From positions 1,736,001 through 1,800,000 of the forward strand of contig NZ_JACHMM010000001.1 of NCBI RefSeq assembly GCF_014204975.1: a stretch of 64,000 nt of DNA. The letters run 5' to 3'. The stretch is from Jiangella mangrovi. Lineage in GTDB: Bacteria; Actinomycetota; Actinomycetes; Jiangellales; Jiangellaceae. The position numbers were made by a program, and so were the translations under genes. The notes below the pieces were generated by a model. The model worked only from the letters and a program-made list of their open reading frames with translations, was not told the origin of the DNA and did no database searches. How positions within the stretch are numbered: position 1 is the first letter of the stretch; every line of letters begins with the position of its first letter. Below, piece after piece: positions 9,127 to 17,213 of the stretch.

Positions 9127-9665
9127 TCCCCTGGAGCAGGAGGTTCCAACTGATCTTCGGCGGCGGATTCGCGCTGGCGGACGATGAGCCGGCCCTGTAC
9201 ATCGAGGCTGTCGAGGAGGCGCCCGTGCGTCTGGCCAACGACGCGTCCGGGAGCTACCACGCCTTCCGTGAGGAGTTCGCCGTCCATATCCGGGAGTCGT
9301 CCTTCCCTCCGGAGTCGGAGGCCGAGTCGCAGTGGATGACCGACGAGTGGCTGCGCGACGTCTGGTACGACGCCTTCGGACCCGAGCCCGCCCCCGGCGA
9401 CCCCTTCCCCGTGCCTCAGGAGGACTGGGGTCACAGTCGGCTGACCGACTACATGCTGCACGCGATCAACCAGACGCTGGAGACCAGCGCCCCCGGCGCG
9501 GCGGAGTGGCTGGCGGCTCGGGGCCTGACGGTCGAGGACATCGGCGCGGCCGTCGACCGGTCCCCCACACAGTCGGTCGGGTTCCGGTCGGCGCCGGAGG
9601 GATGGCTGGACCATCTGCACGACCTGACGGCTCGCGGCCTGCGCGAAGCACAGCCGGGCGAGTGA
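9123..9665 (+). CDS. Putative immunity protein for the upstream toxin
   Basis: The ATG at 9123 overlaps the toxin stop codon (ATGA), so translation is probably coupled. The 180-residue product is acidic (many Asp/Glu, with EAVEEAP, EREEFAV-like and ESEAESQW stretches). It has no signal peptide or membrane helix, as expected for a cytoplasmic antidote that binds a basic RNase. I do not recognise a named immunity family. The call rests on position, coupling, size and charge rather than homology. The gene is followed by a 177-bp AT-richer gap before the second WYL pair. Confidence 0.5.
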   Translation: MIPWSRRFQLIFGGGFALADDEPALYIEAVEEAPVRLANDASGSYHAFREEFAVHIRESSFPPESEAESQWMTDEWLRDVWYDAFGPEPAPGDPFPVPQEDWGHSRLTDYMLHAINQTLETSAPGAAEWLAARGLTVEDIGAAVDRSPTQSVGFRSAPEGWLDHLHDLTARGLREAQPGE

Positions 9666-9842
9666 ATAGTTCATTAGGTGAAACCGTCACCACCTTGTGC
9701 CTATCGAAACCTCCGTGGCTAACCGGCATTTGGGGCAATACACCGGAGTAATTCGACCCAAAATGAGAAATGACGAACTACTCTGGCCTTTCACATGACA
9801 CGGGCATAGCATGATCGTCCGATGTTGCTGTGGAGGGGCGCC
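9666..9842 (+). promoter_or_regulatory. AT-richer promoter region of the second WYL pair
   Basis: This gap is visibly poorer in G+C than its surroundings. It contains a short hairpin GGTGA-AACCG-TCACC (9677-9691) just after the putative immunity gene, which could be a weak terminator. A ribosome site GGAGGGG at about 9832-9838 fixes the start of the next gene at 9843. No convincing -35/-10 pair was found, although CATAGCATGAT near 9805-9815 could hold a -10 element. Confidence 0.35.
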
Positions 9843-10754
9843 ATGGCTGGAGGACGGGACCAACTCGGTCCATTGGAACGGGTGACCCGAGTGCTGGTCG
9901 CGCTGGTCGCGGCCGAGCCCAAGGGGATCCCGACGCCGCGACTGCTGAAGATCGCGGCGTTCGGTGGGGGAGAAGAGCATCATGTACGACAGTTGAAGCG
10001 GCTGATCGAAGATCTCAACGCGGCCGGGTGGAACATCCGCAACACCGCGCCACCCGGGCAGACCGCGGTCTATCGCGCGTTCGCCGGCGACAATCGGCTC
10101 CGGCTGACATTGACTCCGGCTCAGCAGGCCGAACTGGCCCGCGCCGCGCTCATTGCCGGCGACGCCGAGTTCGCCGAGCGCGCCGGCATCGAGGGCACCC
10201 GCGCCGAGCCGATCCCGGAGCTGCGCACGGCGCAGAACGCGCAGCGCGACGATGCCCTCGACAAGGTGCTGTACGCGCTGGAGCGACGGTGCCGGCTGCG
10301 GTTCGTCTACAAGCAGCGGCTCCGCGTCGTGCATCCGCACTTCGTCTATCCGGGCACGTCGGGCTGGCACCTGGTCGGCCATGAGGACGGCAGCGAGAAG
10401 GACAAGCAGTTCGTCACCGATCGCATGTCCGCCGTCCGCGTCGACCTGCCGCGCACCGCGGACCCGCGGCACGAGCCGTACCGCGATGAGCTCGACCCGC
10501 TGACCTGGGGGGTCGACGAGCCGGTCGACGTCACCGTCGAGACGACCCCGGCGCACCGCAACCAGGTCGAGACGCTGCTGGGCACGCCGTCGTACCGCGA
10601 GGTCGACGACGACGTGGTCCGGCTGACGATCCGGGTGACGCACCGGTCGGCGTTCCGCAACCGCGTCTACGAACTCGGCCCGCGCGTCCGCGTGCTCGGG
10701 CCCGAGAGCATCCGCAGCGAGCTCCTCACGGAGCTGGAATCCCTCCTGGACTGA
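9843..10754 (+). CDS. WYL-domain transcriptional regulator (PafB-like member of pair 2)
   Basis: This 303-residue paralog of the gene at 1955 shares the opening GGRDQLGPLERVTR, the WNIRN motif near residue 60, and the HPHFVYPGTSGWHLVGHED form of the WYL core, where HLV replaces WYL. The TDRMSAV segment and a C-terminal VYELGPRVRVLGPE are also kept. The ATG at 9843 is preferred over an upstream ATG at 9822 because a GGAGGGG site sits at the right distance and the paralog starts identically. It is three bases from its partner's start region (10758), which makes a tight operon. It is likely to work with that partner as a PafBC-like activator, with unknown targets. Confidence 0.85.
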   Translation: MAGGRDQLGPLERVTRVLVALVAAEPKGIPTPRLLKIAAFGGGEEHHVRQLKRLIEDLNAAGWNIRNTAPPGQTAVYRAFAGDNRLRLTLTPAQQAELARAALIAGDAEFAERAGIEGTRAEPIPELRTAQNAQRDDALDKVLYALERRCRLRFVYKQRLRVVHPHFVYPGTSGWHLVGHEDGSEKDKQFVTDRMSAVRVDLPRTADPRHEPYRDELDPLTWGVDEPVDVTVETTPAHRNQVETLLGTPSYREVDDDVVRLTIRVTHRSAFRNRVYELGPRVRVLGPESIRSELLTELESLLD

Positions 10755-10757
10755 CCC

Positions 10758-11783
10758 ATGACGATGACCACGCCCGTGTTCGTCCGCCGTTTCGAGCGGG
10801 TCGCGCACGCGCTCCAGATCCTGACCATGCACCCCGACGGCGTCCCGTTGAGCCGGCTGGCGGCCGAGCTGGACGTCGACGAGCAGACGTTGCGCGACGA
10901 GATCGTGGCGTTCTACTGCGCTGACAGCGCCGCGTTCGATCCCGGCCCGCTGCGGCAGGTGCGCATCGAGTTCCTCGACCGCGACGGCGAGGTCGACGAG
11001 GCCGACCCCGCGGTGGCCGAGCTGGTGCGCGCGTCGACCGAGCGGCCCGCGGCCGAGATCGGCGTGGTGCACACGTCGCCGGCCGAGCTGGCCAACATCT
11101 ATCGCGCCGGGCAGGCCTTGCTGTCGCTGGAGCCCGACAACGACGTGCTCGACGGCGCCCTGCGAGCGCTCGGCGGCACGATGCTGCGGGGCATCCGGCC
11201 GGTCGACGACCACTGGAAGGCCGAACTCGCCGGCCGGCTCGTCGAGGCGATCAAGCAGCGCCGCTGGGTGCGTATCGACTACACGCCCGTGTGGCGCGAC
11301 GACAGCCGCGAGCACCGCATCGCGCCATACCGTCTGCTGCGGACCCGGCGCGGCTGGGAGGTCGACGCCGGTATGTCCGCCGACGGGCGGGTCGTGGGCA
11401 GCTTCCTGCTCACCGGCATCCGCGAGGCGACGGTGCTCGACGAGACCTTCGAGCGCCCGCCCGAGATCGACGACCGGCTGGCGGGCACCCGGTACGAGCA
11501 GCAGGTCGAGCTGGTGGTCCCGCAGGACGCCCGCTGGGTGGTGGACCGGTTCGCCGAGGGCTCGGAGCTCCTGGACGAGGACGCGGAGTCGGTGAAGCTG
11601 CGGGTGCGGCTGCTGCCGCCGGTCGAGCGCCGGCTCGGCATCCTGCTGCTGACCGCCGGACCGGAGGCGTTCGTCACCGACCCGCCGGCGCTGGCCGACG
11701 CCGGACGGCAGGTCGCGCGCGAGTTGTTCGAGCACCACTCGACCATCGCCGGGCCGCTGCCCGGGCCCGAGCGGGGCGCGTGA
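10758..11783 (+). CDS. WYL-domain transcriptional regulator (PafC-like member of pair 2)
   Basis: This 341-residue paralog of the gene at 2934 has an N-terminal HTH-like region (VRRFERVAHALQILTMHPDG), a WYL-type middle part (IDYTPVWRDDSREHRIAPYR) and the C-terminal PQDARWVVDRFAEGSELLDE block. The last 20 residues (GPLPGPERGA end) are an unstructured tail absent from the first copy. It starts 3 bp after the preceding gene and lies 13 bp before an osmC-like gene, so transcription may continue. An alternative start is the ATG at 10764. Confidence 0.82.
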   Translation: MTMTTPVFVRRFERVAHALQILTMHPDGVPLSRLAAELDVDEQTLRDEIVAFYCADSAAFDPGPLRQVRIEFLDRDGEVDEADPAVAELVRASTERPAAEIGVVHTSPAELANIYRAGQALLSLEPDNDVLDGALRALGGTMLRGIRPVDDHWKAELAGRLVEAIKQRRWVRIDYTPVWRDDSREHRIAPYRLLRTRRGWEVDAGMSADGRVVGSFLLTGIREATVLDETFERPPEIDDRLAGTRYEQQVELVVPQDARWVVDRFAEGSELLDEDAESVKLRVRLLPPVERRLGILLLTAGPEAFVTDPPALADAGRQVARELFEHHSTIAGPLPGPERGA

Positions 11784-11796
11784 CAGGCTTGGCCGC

Positions 11797-12219
11797 ATGG
11801 CTGAGAACGCACGACGAACGGTGTCCCTGCGGCGGGTCGGCGAGCGCCGCTACGTCGCGACCAATGCCCGCGGCGGCGAGCTGTCCTTCGGGCAGGGCGA
11901 CGGTGGCGACTTCACGCCCGTCGAACTGCTGCTCACCGCGATAGCCGGCTGCTCGGCCATCGACATCGACCTCATCACGTCGCGCCGGGCCGAGCCCGAC
12001 GTGTTCGAGATGGAGACCACGGCGACCAAGATCCGCGACGAGCAGGGCAACCGGCTCGAGAACATCGAGGTGTCGATCCGGATCAGCTTCCCCGACGGCG
12101 ACGAGGGCGACGCCGCGCGCGAGGTGCTGCCCGACGCCGTCAAGAAGTCGCACGATCGCCTGTGCACGGTGAGCCGGACCGTCGAGATCGGCACCCCGGT
12201 GGCACTGAACCTGGAGTGA
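11797..12219 (+). CDS. OsmC/Ohr family protein
   Basis: This 140-residue protein matches the usual length of OsmC-type peroxidases, which reduce organic hydroperoxides with two cysteines. Both expected Cys are present: C52 in AIAGCSAIDIDL and C123 in SHDRLCTVSRT. The FTPVELLLTAIAGC stretch is the family hallmark. It follows the second WYL pair by 13 bp, and its stop codon overlaps a possible GTG start of the SWIM gene, so the four genes could form one operon. It is probably cytoplasmic. The exact substrate (organic peroxide or another electrophile) is not known. Confidence 0.9.
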   Translation: MAENARRTVSLRRVGERRYVATNARGGELSFGQGDGGDFTPVELLLTAIAGCSAIDIDLITSRRAEPDVFEMETTATKIRDEQGNRLENIEVSIRISFPDGDEGDAAREVLPDAVKKSHDRLCTVSRTVEIGTPVALNLE

Positions 12220-12227
12220 GCGCGGAC

Positions 12228-13760
12228 ATGTCCTGGATCGGCGCCCTCGGCGAGCTGGCCGACGCGCGCACCGTCGAGCGCGGCCGGGCCTACGCCGTCG
12301 GCGGCCGGGTGGTCGACCTGATCGACGACGGCGCCAGGCTCACCGCCGTGGTGCGCGGCACGGACGACTACCGGGTCGAACTGGTCGCGGCGAAGCAGAG
12401 CTGGTTCTGCGACTGCCCGGTCGGCGTCACCGGAGCGTTCTGCAAGCACTGCGTCGCGGTCGCCCTGGCGGCGTCCGGCGGCTCGGGCAGCGCAGCGCCC
12501 GCCGGCCCGGTCGAGCTCGACCGGTTCGAGCCGCGCCCCGCCGTCGGTGACGACGTCGGCGAGCTCGCCGACGAGGTGAGGCGCGTGTTCACCCCGCGAC
12601 GGCGCTTCTACGACTACGACCAGGCCAACGCCTACGCCGACGACGCCGAGGCGACCGTCCGGCTCCTCGAGGAGTGGTGCACCCGAGCGCCCTCGGCCGA
12701 GCTGCTGGTCGTCGTGCAGACCGCCATCGACCAAGCGATCCGCACCATCCTGCGCAGCGACGACTCGTCCGGCGGCCAGGGCATGCAGATCGGCCGGCTG
12801 CTCGATGCCCACGTGACCGCGGCCGTGCACGCGTCGCTCGACCGCAAGGCGTCGGCAGCGCTGGCCCGATGGCTGTTCCGCCTCATGTTCGCCGGCCCGC
12901 AGGACTTCGTCACCGTCGACATCGATCAGTATGCGGACGCCGTCGGGCCGGCCGGGATCGATCTCTACCGTCGCCTGGTCGACCGGGCCGACGAGCAGAG
13001 CCATGGGTCGGCGGTCCGCCATGCGCGCGGCCGGCTGGCGATCCTGAGCAGGGACCCGGCCGAGGTCATGGCGCACTTCGGCGCCGATCTGCGCCACGCC
13101 TTCCTGGTCGAAGACCTCGTGAGGGCGCTGGAGGAGGCCGGCCACGCCGACCTGGCCCTGGCGCAGGCCCGTGCGGGAGTCACCGCCGACCCGCTGTCGC
13201 CTGCCGTCGGACCACTGGTCGAGCGACTGGTCGCGGACGCGCGGCGGCGCGGTGCCGTGGACGAGGTCGCCCAGCTTCGTCGAGACGACTTCCACCACCG
13301 CCCGTCGACGACCACCTACGCGGCCTTCGAGCGCGCCGCGACCACCGCCGGCACGTGGGCGGCCGACCGCGAGAACGCGGACCCGGTGCTGCTCGCGGCC
13401 GATCCACGGGGCTGGGTGTCGACCCTGCTGCGCCAGGGCGACTCGGCCGCGGCGTGGGCCGCCGCCGAGACGATGCCCGAGCGCATCGACTTCGACCCCG
13501 ACCTGTGGCGGCGGCTGTTCCGCGCGCGGGTGCGAATCGACCCGGCGTCGACGCTGCCGCACTACCGCCGTCTCGTCGAGAAGTGCGTGCTCGCCGGCGA
13601 TCGCGGCAACTACCAGACGGCCGCACGGTTCCTGCGGAGCATGCGCGACGCCGCGGCCAAGGCGGACTCGCGGGAGTTCGACGCGTACGTCGCCGAACTG
13701 CGCGACCGCTACCGCCGACGCCCGGCGCTGCTCGACGAGCTGCGCCGGGGCGGAGTGTGA
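12228..13760 (+). CDS. SWIM zinc-finger protein
   Basis: This is a 510-residue protein. The SWIM motif (C-x-C...C-x-H) is seen near residues 58-75 as WFCDCPVGVTGAFCKHCVAVAL; such zinc fingers bind DNA or protein partners. The remaining 430 residues look like all-helical repeats with an Arg-rich C-terminal LRDRYRRRPALLDELRR segment, typical of actinobacterial SWIM proteins of unknown role. The ATG at 12228 was chosen. A GTG at 12216, overlapping the osmC stop, is in the same frame and is an alternative coupled start. Confidence 0.82.
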   Translation: MSWIGALGELADARTVERGRAYAVGGRVVDLIDDGARLTAVVRGTDDYRVELVAAKQSWFCDCPVGVTGAFCKHCVAVALAASGGSGSAAPAGPVELDRFEPRPAVGDDVGELADEVRRVFTPRRRFYDYDQANAYADDAEATVRLLEEWCTRAPSAELLVVVQTAIDQAIRTILRSDDSSGGQGMQIGRLLDAHVTAAVHASLDRKASAALARWLFRLMFAGPQDFVTVDIDQYADAVGPAGIDLYRRLVDRADEQSHGSAVRHARGRLAILSRDPAEVMAHFGADLRHAFLVEDLVRALEEAGHADLALAQARAGVTADPLSPAVGPLVERLVADARRRGAVDEVAQLRRDDFHHRPSTTTYAAFERAATTAGTWAADRENADPVLLAADPRGWVSTLLRQGDSAAAWAAAETMPERIDFDPDLWRRLFRARVRIDPASTLPHYRRLVEKCVLAGDRGNYQTAARFLRSMRDAAAKADSREFDAYVAELRDRYRRRPALLDELRRGGV

Positions 13761-13770
13761 CCGGCAGCCG

Positions 13771-14052
13771 TCAGCGCGGCGCGCCGGCCGCGATGCGCGC
13801 CTCGTAGCGCGCCCGCGCCTTGGCGGCCTCGACCTCGCGGTCGCGCGGCGGGGCGTTGGTGACGAGGGCGTCGAGCAGGTGCCGCGTGGTGTGCGCGATC
13901 TCCTCGACGGCGTGGTCGAACGCCTCGCGGTTGGCCTGCGACGGGGTACGGGTGCCGGCCAGCTTGCGCACGAACTGCAGCGCGGCGTCGTACACCTCGT
14001 CGTTGGTGGCCGGCGGGGCGAGATTGTTGAGCGGTCTGATGTTGCGGCACAT
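13771..14052 (-). CDS. DUF2277 family protein
   Basis: This 93-residue protein opens with the signature MCRNIRPLNNLAPPATNDEV found in DUF2277 proteins. The rest is helical and basic, ending in a KARARYEARIA segment. The function of the family is unknown. The ATG at 14052 is the only sensible start because the MCRNI opening is conserved. It is convergent with the SWIM gene (10 bp apart) and lies downstream of the ArsR-type regulator on the same strand. Confidence 0.88.
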   Translation of the reverse strand: MCRNIRPLNNLAPPATNDEVYDAALQFVRKLAGTRTPSQANREAFDHAVEEIAHTTRHLLDALVTNAPPRDREVEAAKARARYEARIAAGAPR

Positions 14053-14092
14053 GCCCCGAGCCTAGGCGCAGCCGCCGACAGCGTGCACGCGG

Positions 14093-15079
14093 TCAGTCGC
14101 CGACCAGCACGTCGCCACGGGTGCTGCGCTGGTAGCGGACCACGCGCCCGTCCCGGGTCCGGTGGACGAGCCCGGCGCGCAGCAGGACGCCCAGGTGGTG
14201 CGAGACGGTGGCCGGCGAGAGGCCGTGCCGCGTGCTGAGGTCGCCGGTCGACCGCGCCTCGGCGAGGTCGCAGAGCAGTGCGCCACGGGTGGTCCCGAGC
14301 AGCGCCGACACCGCCCGGCGATGACGGCGCCCCACGGCACCCGCCGGGGCCGCGGCGTCCGCGCCCAGGCCGTCGGCCGGATAGCAGAGGACGGCGTTGC
14401 CGGGTGCGCAGACCTGCACGCTCAGCGCCGGCCAGCGCAGGGCCGACGGTGCCAGCACGAGCTCGTCGTCGTGCAGGGCGAGCCGCTCGTGGTACGGCTT
14501 GCGCACCTCGAGCCGGCCGGCCGACCAGCGCAGATCCCGGTGCAGGCCAGCGAGCACGTCGCCGACGCCGTACTCGGCCAGCCGGTGCGAACGGACGCGG
14601 ATGTCGGCGTCGAGCGTGCCCTGCAGCGCACCCCAGCCGTCGGCGAGCGTCGCGCGCCAGAACGCCCGCATGCCCTCGGCGACGCGGGAGGCGAACGTGC
14701 CGGTCAGGGCGGCCGCGCGCACCTCGCCCGGCAGCGCCCGCTCGGCCGCGCACCACTCCAGCTGCTGCGCGACGACGTCCGGTGGCGTGGCGGCGACGGC
14801 GTCGAGCTGGGCCGCGAGCAGATGCGCCCGGCGCCCGGCCGGGGGCTGCGGCGTGAGGAGGTCGGGGATGTAGCCGCGGCCCGCCTGCGGCAGCACCGCC
14901 GCGACCAGCGCCGTCCGCGGATCGCGCAGCGCCGTCCGCGCCGCCGGACCGGGGTCGCCGAAGACGGGGTGCCGTCGCCCCTGCGCCGCGAGCATCAGCC
15001 AGCCGACCAGCTCATAGGCCGGCGACGGCGTCAACCGCACCTTCGCGAGGCTGGCGCTGTCGACGTCCACCACGATCAC
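14093..15079 (-). CDS. ArsR-type winged-helix regulator with DUF5937-like N-terminal domain
   Basis: This is a protein of about 328 residues. The C-terminal 75 residues form an ArsR-like winged helix (RRHRRAVSALLGTTRGALL, then DLSTRHGLSPATVSHHLGVL and a GRVVRYQRS wing). The long N-terminal part (about 240 residues, including LRWSAGRLEVRKPYHERLAL) resembles the DUF5937 arrangement of actinobacterial regulators. The start is probably the GTG at 15079; GTGs at 15073 and 15070 are alternatives. It is divergent from the secreted protein at 15187, with 107 bp between, so that gene is a plausible target. Confidence 0.8.
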   Translation of the reverse strand: MIVVDVDSASLAKVRLTPSPAYELVGWLMLAAQGRRHPVFGDPGPAARTALRDPRTALVAAVLPQAGRGYIPDLLTPQPPAGRRAHLLAAQLDAVAATPPDVVAQQLEWCAAERALPGEVRAAALTGTFASRVAEGMRAFWRATLADGWGALQGTLDADIRVRSHRLAEYGVGDVLAGLHRDLRWSAGRLEVRKPYHERLALHDDELVLAPSALRWPALSVQVCAPGNAVLCYPADGLGADAAAPAGAVGRRHRRAVSALLGTTRGALLCDLAEARSTGDLSTRHGLSPATVSHHLGVLLRAGLVHRTRDGRVVRYQRSTRGDVLVGD

Positions 15080-15186
15080 GACTGCACGATAACCCCGGCC
15101 GTCCCGATTCGACCCAGGTCGAATCTCTTCGCCGACCGCGGCGGGCTGCTCTTGACTCGGGCGCACCGTCCCCGAGAGGAGCACCC

Positions 15187-15690
15187 ATGAAGATCCGCGC
15201 CCGCATCGCGCTGCCGGCCATCGCCGTCCTCGCCGCCGCAGCACTGCCCGCCGCCTCGCACGCCGACGCCGGCGCCGAGGCGTCAAGCACGGGACTGCCG
15301 CACCGGCTGTGCGCCAAGGCGTTCGACCGCGCCGTCGACGCCTACGTGCAGACGACGTACGACCGCGACGCCGAGGGGTTCGCCGCGGTCCTGCACGAGG
15401 ACGTCACCGCGATCTTCGCGACCGGCGACGTCCTGTACGGCAAGGACCAGACGATGGGCTTCATCGAGCGGTTCTTCGCCGTGCCGGACTGGACCCAGAC
15501 CTTCGACGAACTGACCCGCGAGGTCCGCGGCTGCAGCACGGGCTTCGTGCTGTTCGACTCCGTCTACACGCCGTCGCCGGGCGCGCACCCGGAGCCGCTG
15601 GTCATCGGCGTGACGTTCGTCTTCGAGCGGGGCCGCTGGCTGGCACTGCACAACCAGGACAGCACCGGCCCGGCCACGAGGACGCCCTGA
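15187..15690 (+). CDS. Secreted SnoaL/NTF2-like protein
   Basis: This 167-residue protein has an N-terminal Sec signal peptide (MKIRARIALPAIAVLAAAAL), probably cleaved after SHADA. The mature part has the alpha+beta arrangement of NTF2/SnoaL-like proteins (DRAVDAYVQTTYDRDAEGFA, FATGDVLYGKDQTMGFIE, VTFVFERGRWLALHNQD). Such domains bind small ligands or act as isomerases, but no catalytic residues can be assigned. The ATG at 15187 has a good GAGAGGAGC site. It is divergent from the ArsR-type regulator at 15079, which may control it. Confidence 0.78.
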   Translation: MKIRARIALPAIAVLAAAALPAASHADAGAEASSTGLPHRLCAKAFDRAVDAYVQTTYDRDAEGFAAVLHEDVTAIFATGDVLYGKDQTMGFIERFFAVPDWTQTFDELTREVRGCSTGFVLFDSVYTPSPGAHPEPLVIGVTFVFERGRWLALHNQDSTGPATRTP

Positions 15691-15693
15691 CCG

Positions 15694-16878
15694 TCAGCCG
15701 GCGAGCTCGCGTTCCAGCGGGGTGCGGAAGCTGGGGATGACCGTGGCGCCGCCCAGCCGAGGCTCGAGCTCGCCGGCCGCCTGCTCGACGGCGGCCGCGG
15801 CCTCGGCGCCGGCGTCCTCGAGCAGCCGCCACCGGACGGTGCCCTGGCCCATGCCCCAGCCGCCGACCACCCGCCCGCCCCACCACACCGTCGGCCCGAT
15901 GTTGCCGTTGCGGTCGAACAGGGCGTCGCGGTGCGGGCCGAGGTACCAGTCGCGCTGCTGCCAGCCCATGGGCGTGGGGTCGAGGGCGGGCAGCAGCGTG
16001 GCCACCGGAGCGACGTCGGCCTCGGGCTCGGTGTCGTCGGCCAGGACGACCCCCGCCGCGCCGTCGAGGTCGGCGTCGACGGTGTCGAGTGCGGCCAGGA
16101 CCTGCCGCGTGACCCCGAGCGTCCACCCCGTCCACCACTGCAGGTCGGTGACCGTGGCCGGGCCGAACACCTGCAGCCAGCGCCGGGCCAGCGCCACGCG
16201 GGCCTCGGCCTCGGGGAGGTCGGGCAGGCCGTCGGGCCAGAGGCCGCGCACCGACGCCCACCGGTGCTGCCGCGACAGCCAGGTGCCCGCGGGGCGCCCG
16301 CGCACGATGCGGCCGTCGGCGCCCATGAGCGTGAGCACGCGGCTGGTGATGTTCTGCTTGACGTCCCACTTCTTCTCGGTGGTGGGCAGGATGGCGGTGC
16401 GCAGCCGGGGCTCGGCCTTGGCCAGCTCGGTGGCCAGTGCCTCGCCGCGTTCGTCGAGCGCCTTCTCGGTGCTGGTCTCGACGTCGGCCAGCCAGGCGGC
16501 GACGTCGCCCTCGAGCGGAGGGTCGGTGGGCAGCGTGCTCAGGTGCTGGACCAGTTGCTTGCGCAGCCGCTGGGCGATGGCCAGCCCGGCCGCGCTGTGC
16601 ACGACCGGCACGAAGTCGGCCGGCGTCACGAACATGGTGCGGCGCATGGCGATGAGCTTGACCACCGACCGGTCCTCGTAGAGCGCGGCGGAGACGTCGT
16701 CGAGCGTGGCCGTGGGCACCCTGGCCAGCGCGGACAGGTACACCGACGCCTGGTCGGTGGCGTGCAGGACGACCATGCCTGCGACGGCTTGGGCGACCGT
16801 CGCCGCCTGGGCCTCGCGCGCCAACCGGTGGCGGCGCAGCAGTCGCAGGCGGCGCTGTTCGGGGCTGATGGTGAGCAC
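15694..16878 (-). CDS. HTH_42 winged-helix protein (AlkZ-superfamily), non-QxQ motif
   Basis: This protein of about 394 residues belongs to the HTH_42/AlkZ superfamily of winged-helix DNA glycosylases. It shows tandem winged-helix segments, the ALPxV/ARVPTATLDDV motif, MRRTMFVTPAD near 80, RWASVRGLWP and a C-terminal LYLGPHRDALFDRNGNIGPTVWW-type block. AlkZ uses a Q-x-Q motif after VALQ. At the aligned place this protein reads VVLHATDQAS, so His-Ala-Thr replaces Gln-x-Gln. It probably forms a different branch and might unhook other lesions or be non-catalytic. The GTG at 16878 is preferred; a TTG at 16908 is in frame. A Q-x-Q paralog is at 42559. Confidence 0.8.
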   Translation of the reverse strand: MLTISPEQRRLRLLRRHRLAREAQAATVAQAVAGMVVLHATDQASVYLSALARVPTATLDDVSAALYEDRSVVKLIAMRRTMFVTPADFVPVVHSAAGLAIAQRLRKQLVQHLSTLPTDPPLEGDVAAWLADVETSTEKALDERGEALATELAKAEPRLRTAILPTTEKKWDVKQNITSRVLTLMGADGRIVRGRPAGTWLSRQHRWASVRGLWPDGLPDLPEAEARVALARRWLQVFGPATVTDLQWWTGWTLGVTRQVLAALDTVDADLDGAAGVVLADDTEPEADVAPVATLLPALDPTPMGWQQRDWYLGPHRDALFDRNGNIGPTVWWGGRVVGGWGMGQGTVRWRLLEDAGAEAAAAVEQAAGELEPRLGGATVIPSFRTPLERELAG

Positions 16879-17033
16879 GGATCCGATCCTGGCACGGGCG
16901 TCCGACAACGTCGGGATGTCCAGGATTCAGTGGACCACGAAACGGGAATGATCTCCGCGTTTCGGTTGACAGTGTTCGTAAAGTATGACCTTGGGACGAA
17001 TCTTCTCAGTACGTGGACTTCTCGGGGGGCACC

Positions 17034-17198
17034 GTGAGTCAGCACAAGGCATCGGAAGAACGCCGCTACCGGACGGAGCTGGCGGTCGTCATCCTCATCG
17101 GCCTCGCCATCGCCGTCGGCGCAGTCGTCGCGATCATGAGTCTGGGCGGGTCCTCGGACGACCCGCCGCAGCAGTTCAACGGCCAGTCCGCCCTCTGA
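17034..17198 (+). CDS. Small single-pass membrane protein
   Basis: This 54-residue protein has a GTG start at 17034, eight bases after a GGGGGGC ribosome site; a GTG at 17013 is also in frame. A basic N-terminus (KASEERRYR) precedes one hydrophobic helix (LAVVILIGLAIAVGAVVAI) and a short Pro/Gln-rich outer tail. This suggests N-in topology. The function is unknown. A perfect TTGACA lies at 16966-16971 upstream but has no well-spaced -10. Confidence 0.6.
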   Translation: MSQHKASEERRYRTELAVVILIGLAIAVGAVVAIMSLGGSSDDPPQQFNGQSAL

Positions 17199-17213
17199 TG
17201 CGCGGGCGCCGGG

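Noticed and set aside
9123-9665. Gene after the toxin as a second toxin or enzyme
   Set aside because: It lacks catalytic motifs and is acidic and translationally coupled, which fits immunity better.
11850-14756. Long minus-strand open frame through the OsmC and SWIM genes
   Set aside because: Antisense of well-supported genes with no ribosome site or domain.
16966-16989. Sigma-70 promoter (TTGACA ... TATGAC) before the small membrane gene at 17034
   Set aside because: The spacing is only 12 bp, too short for a standard promoter.
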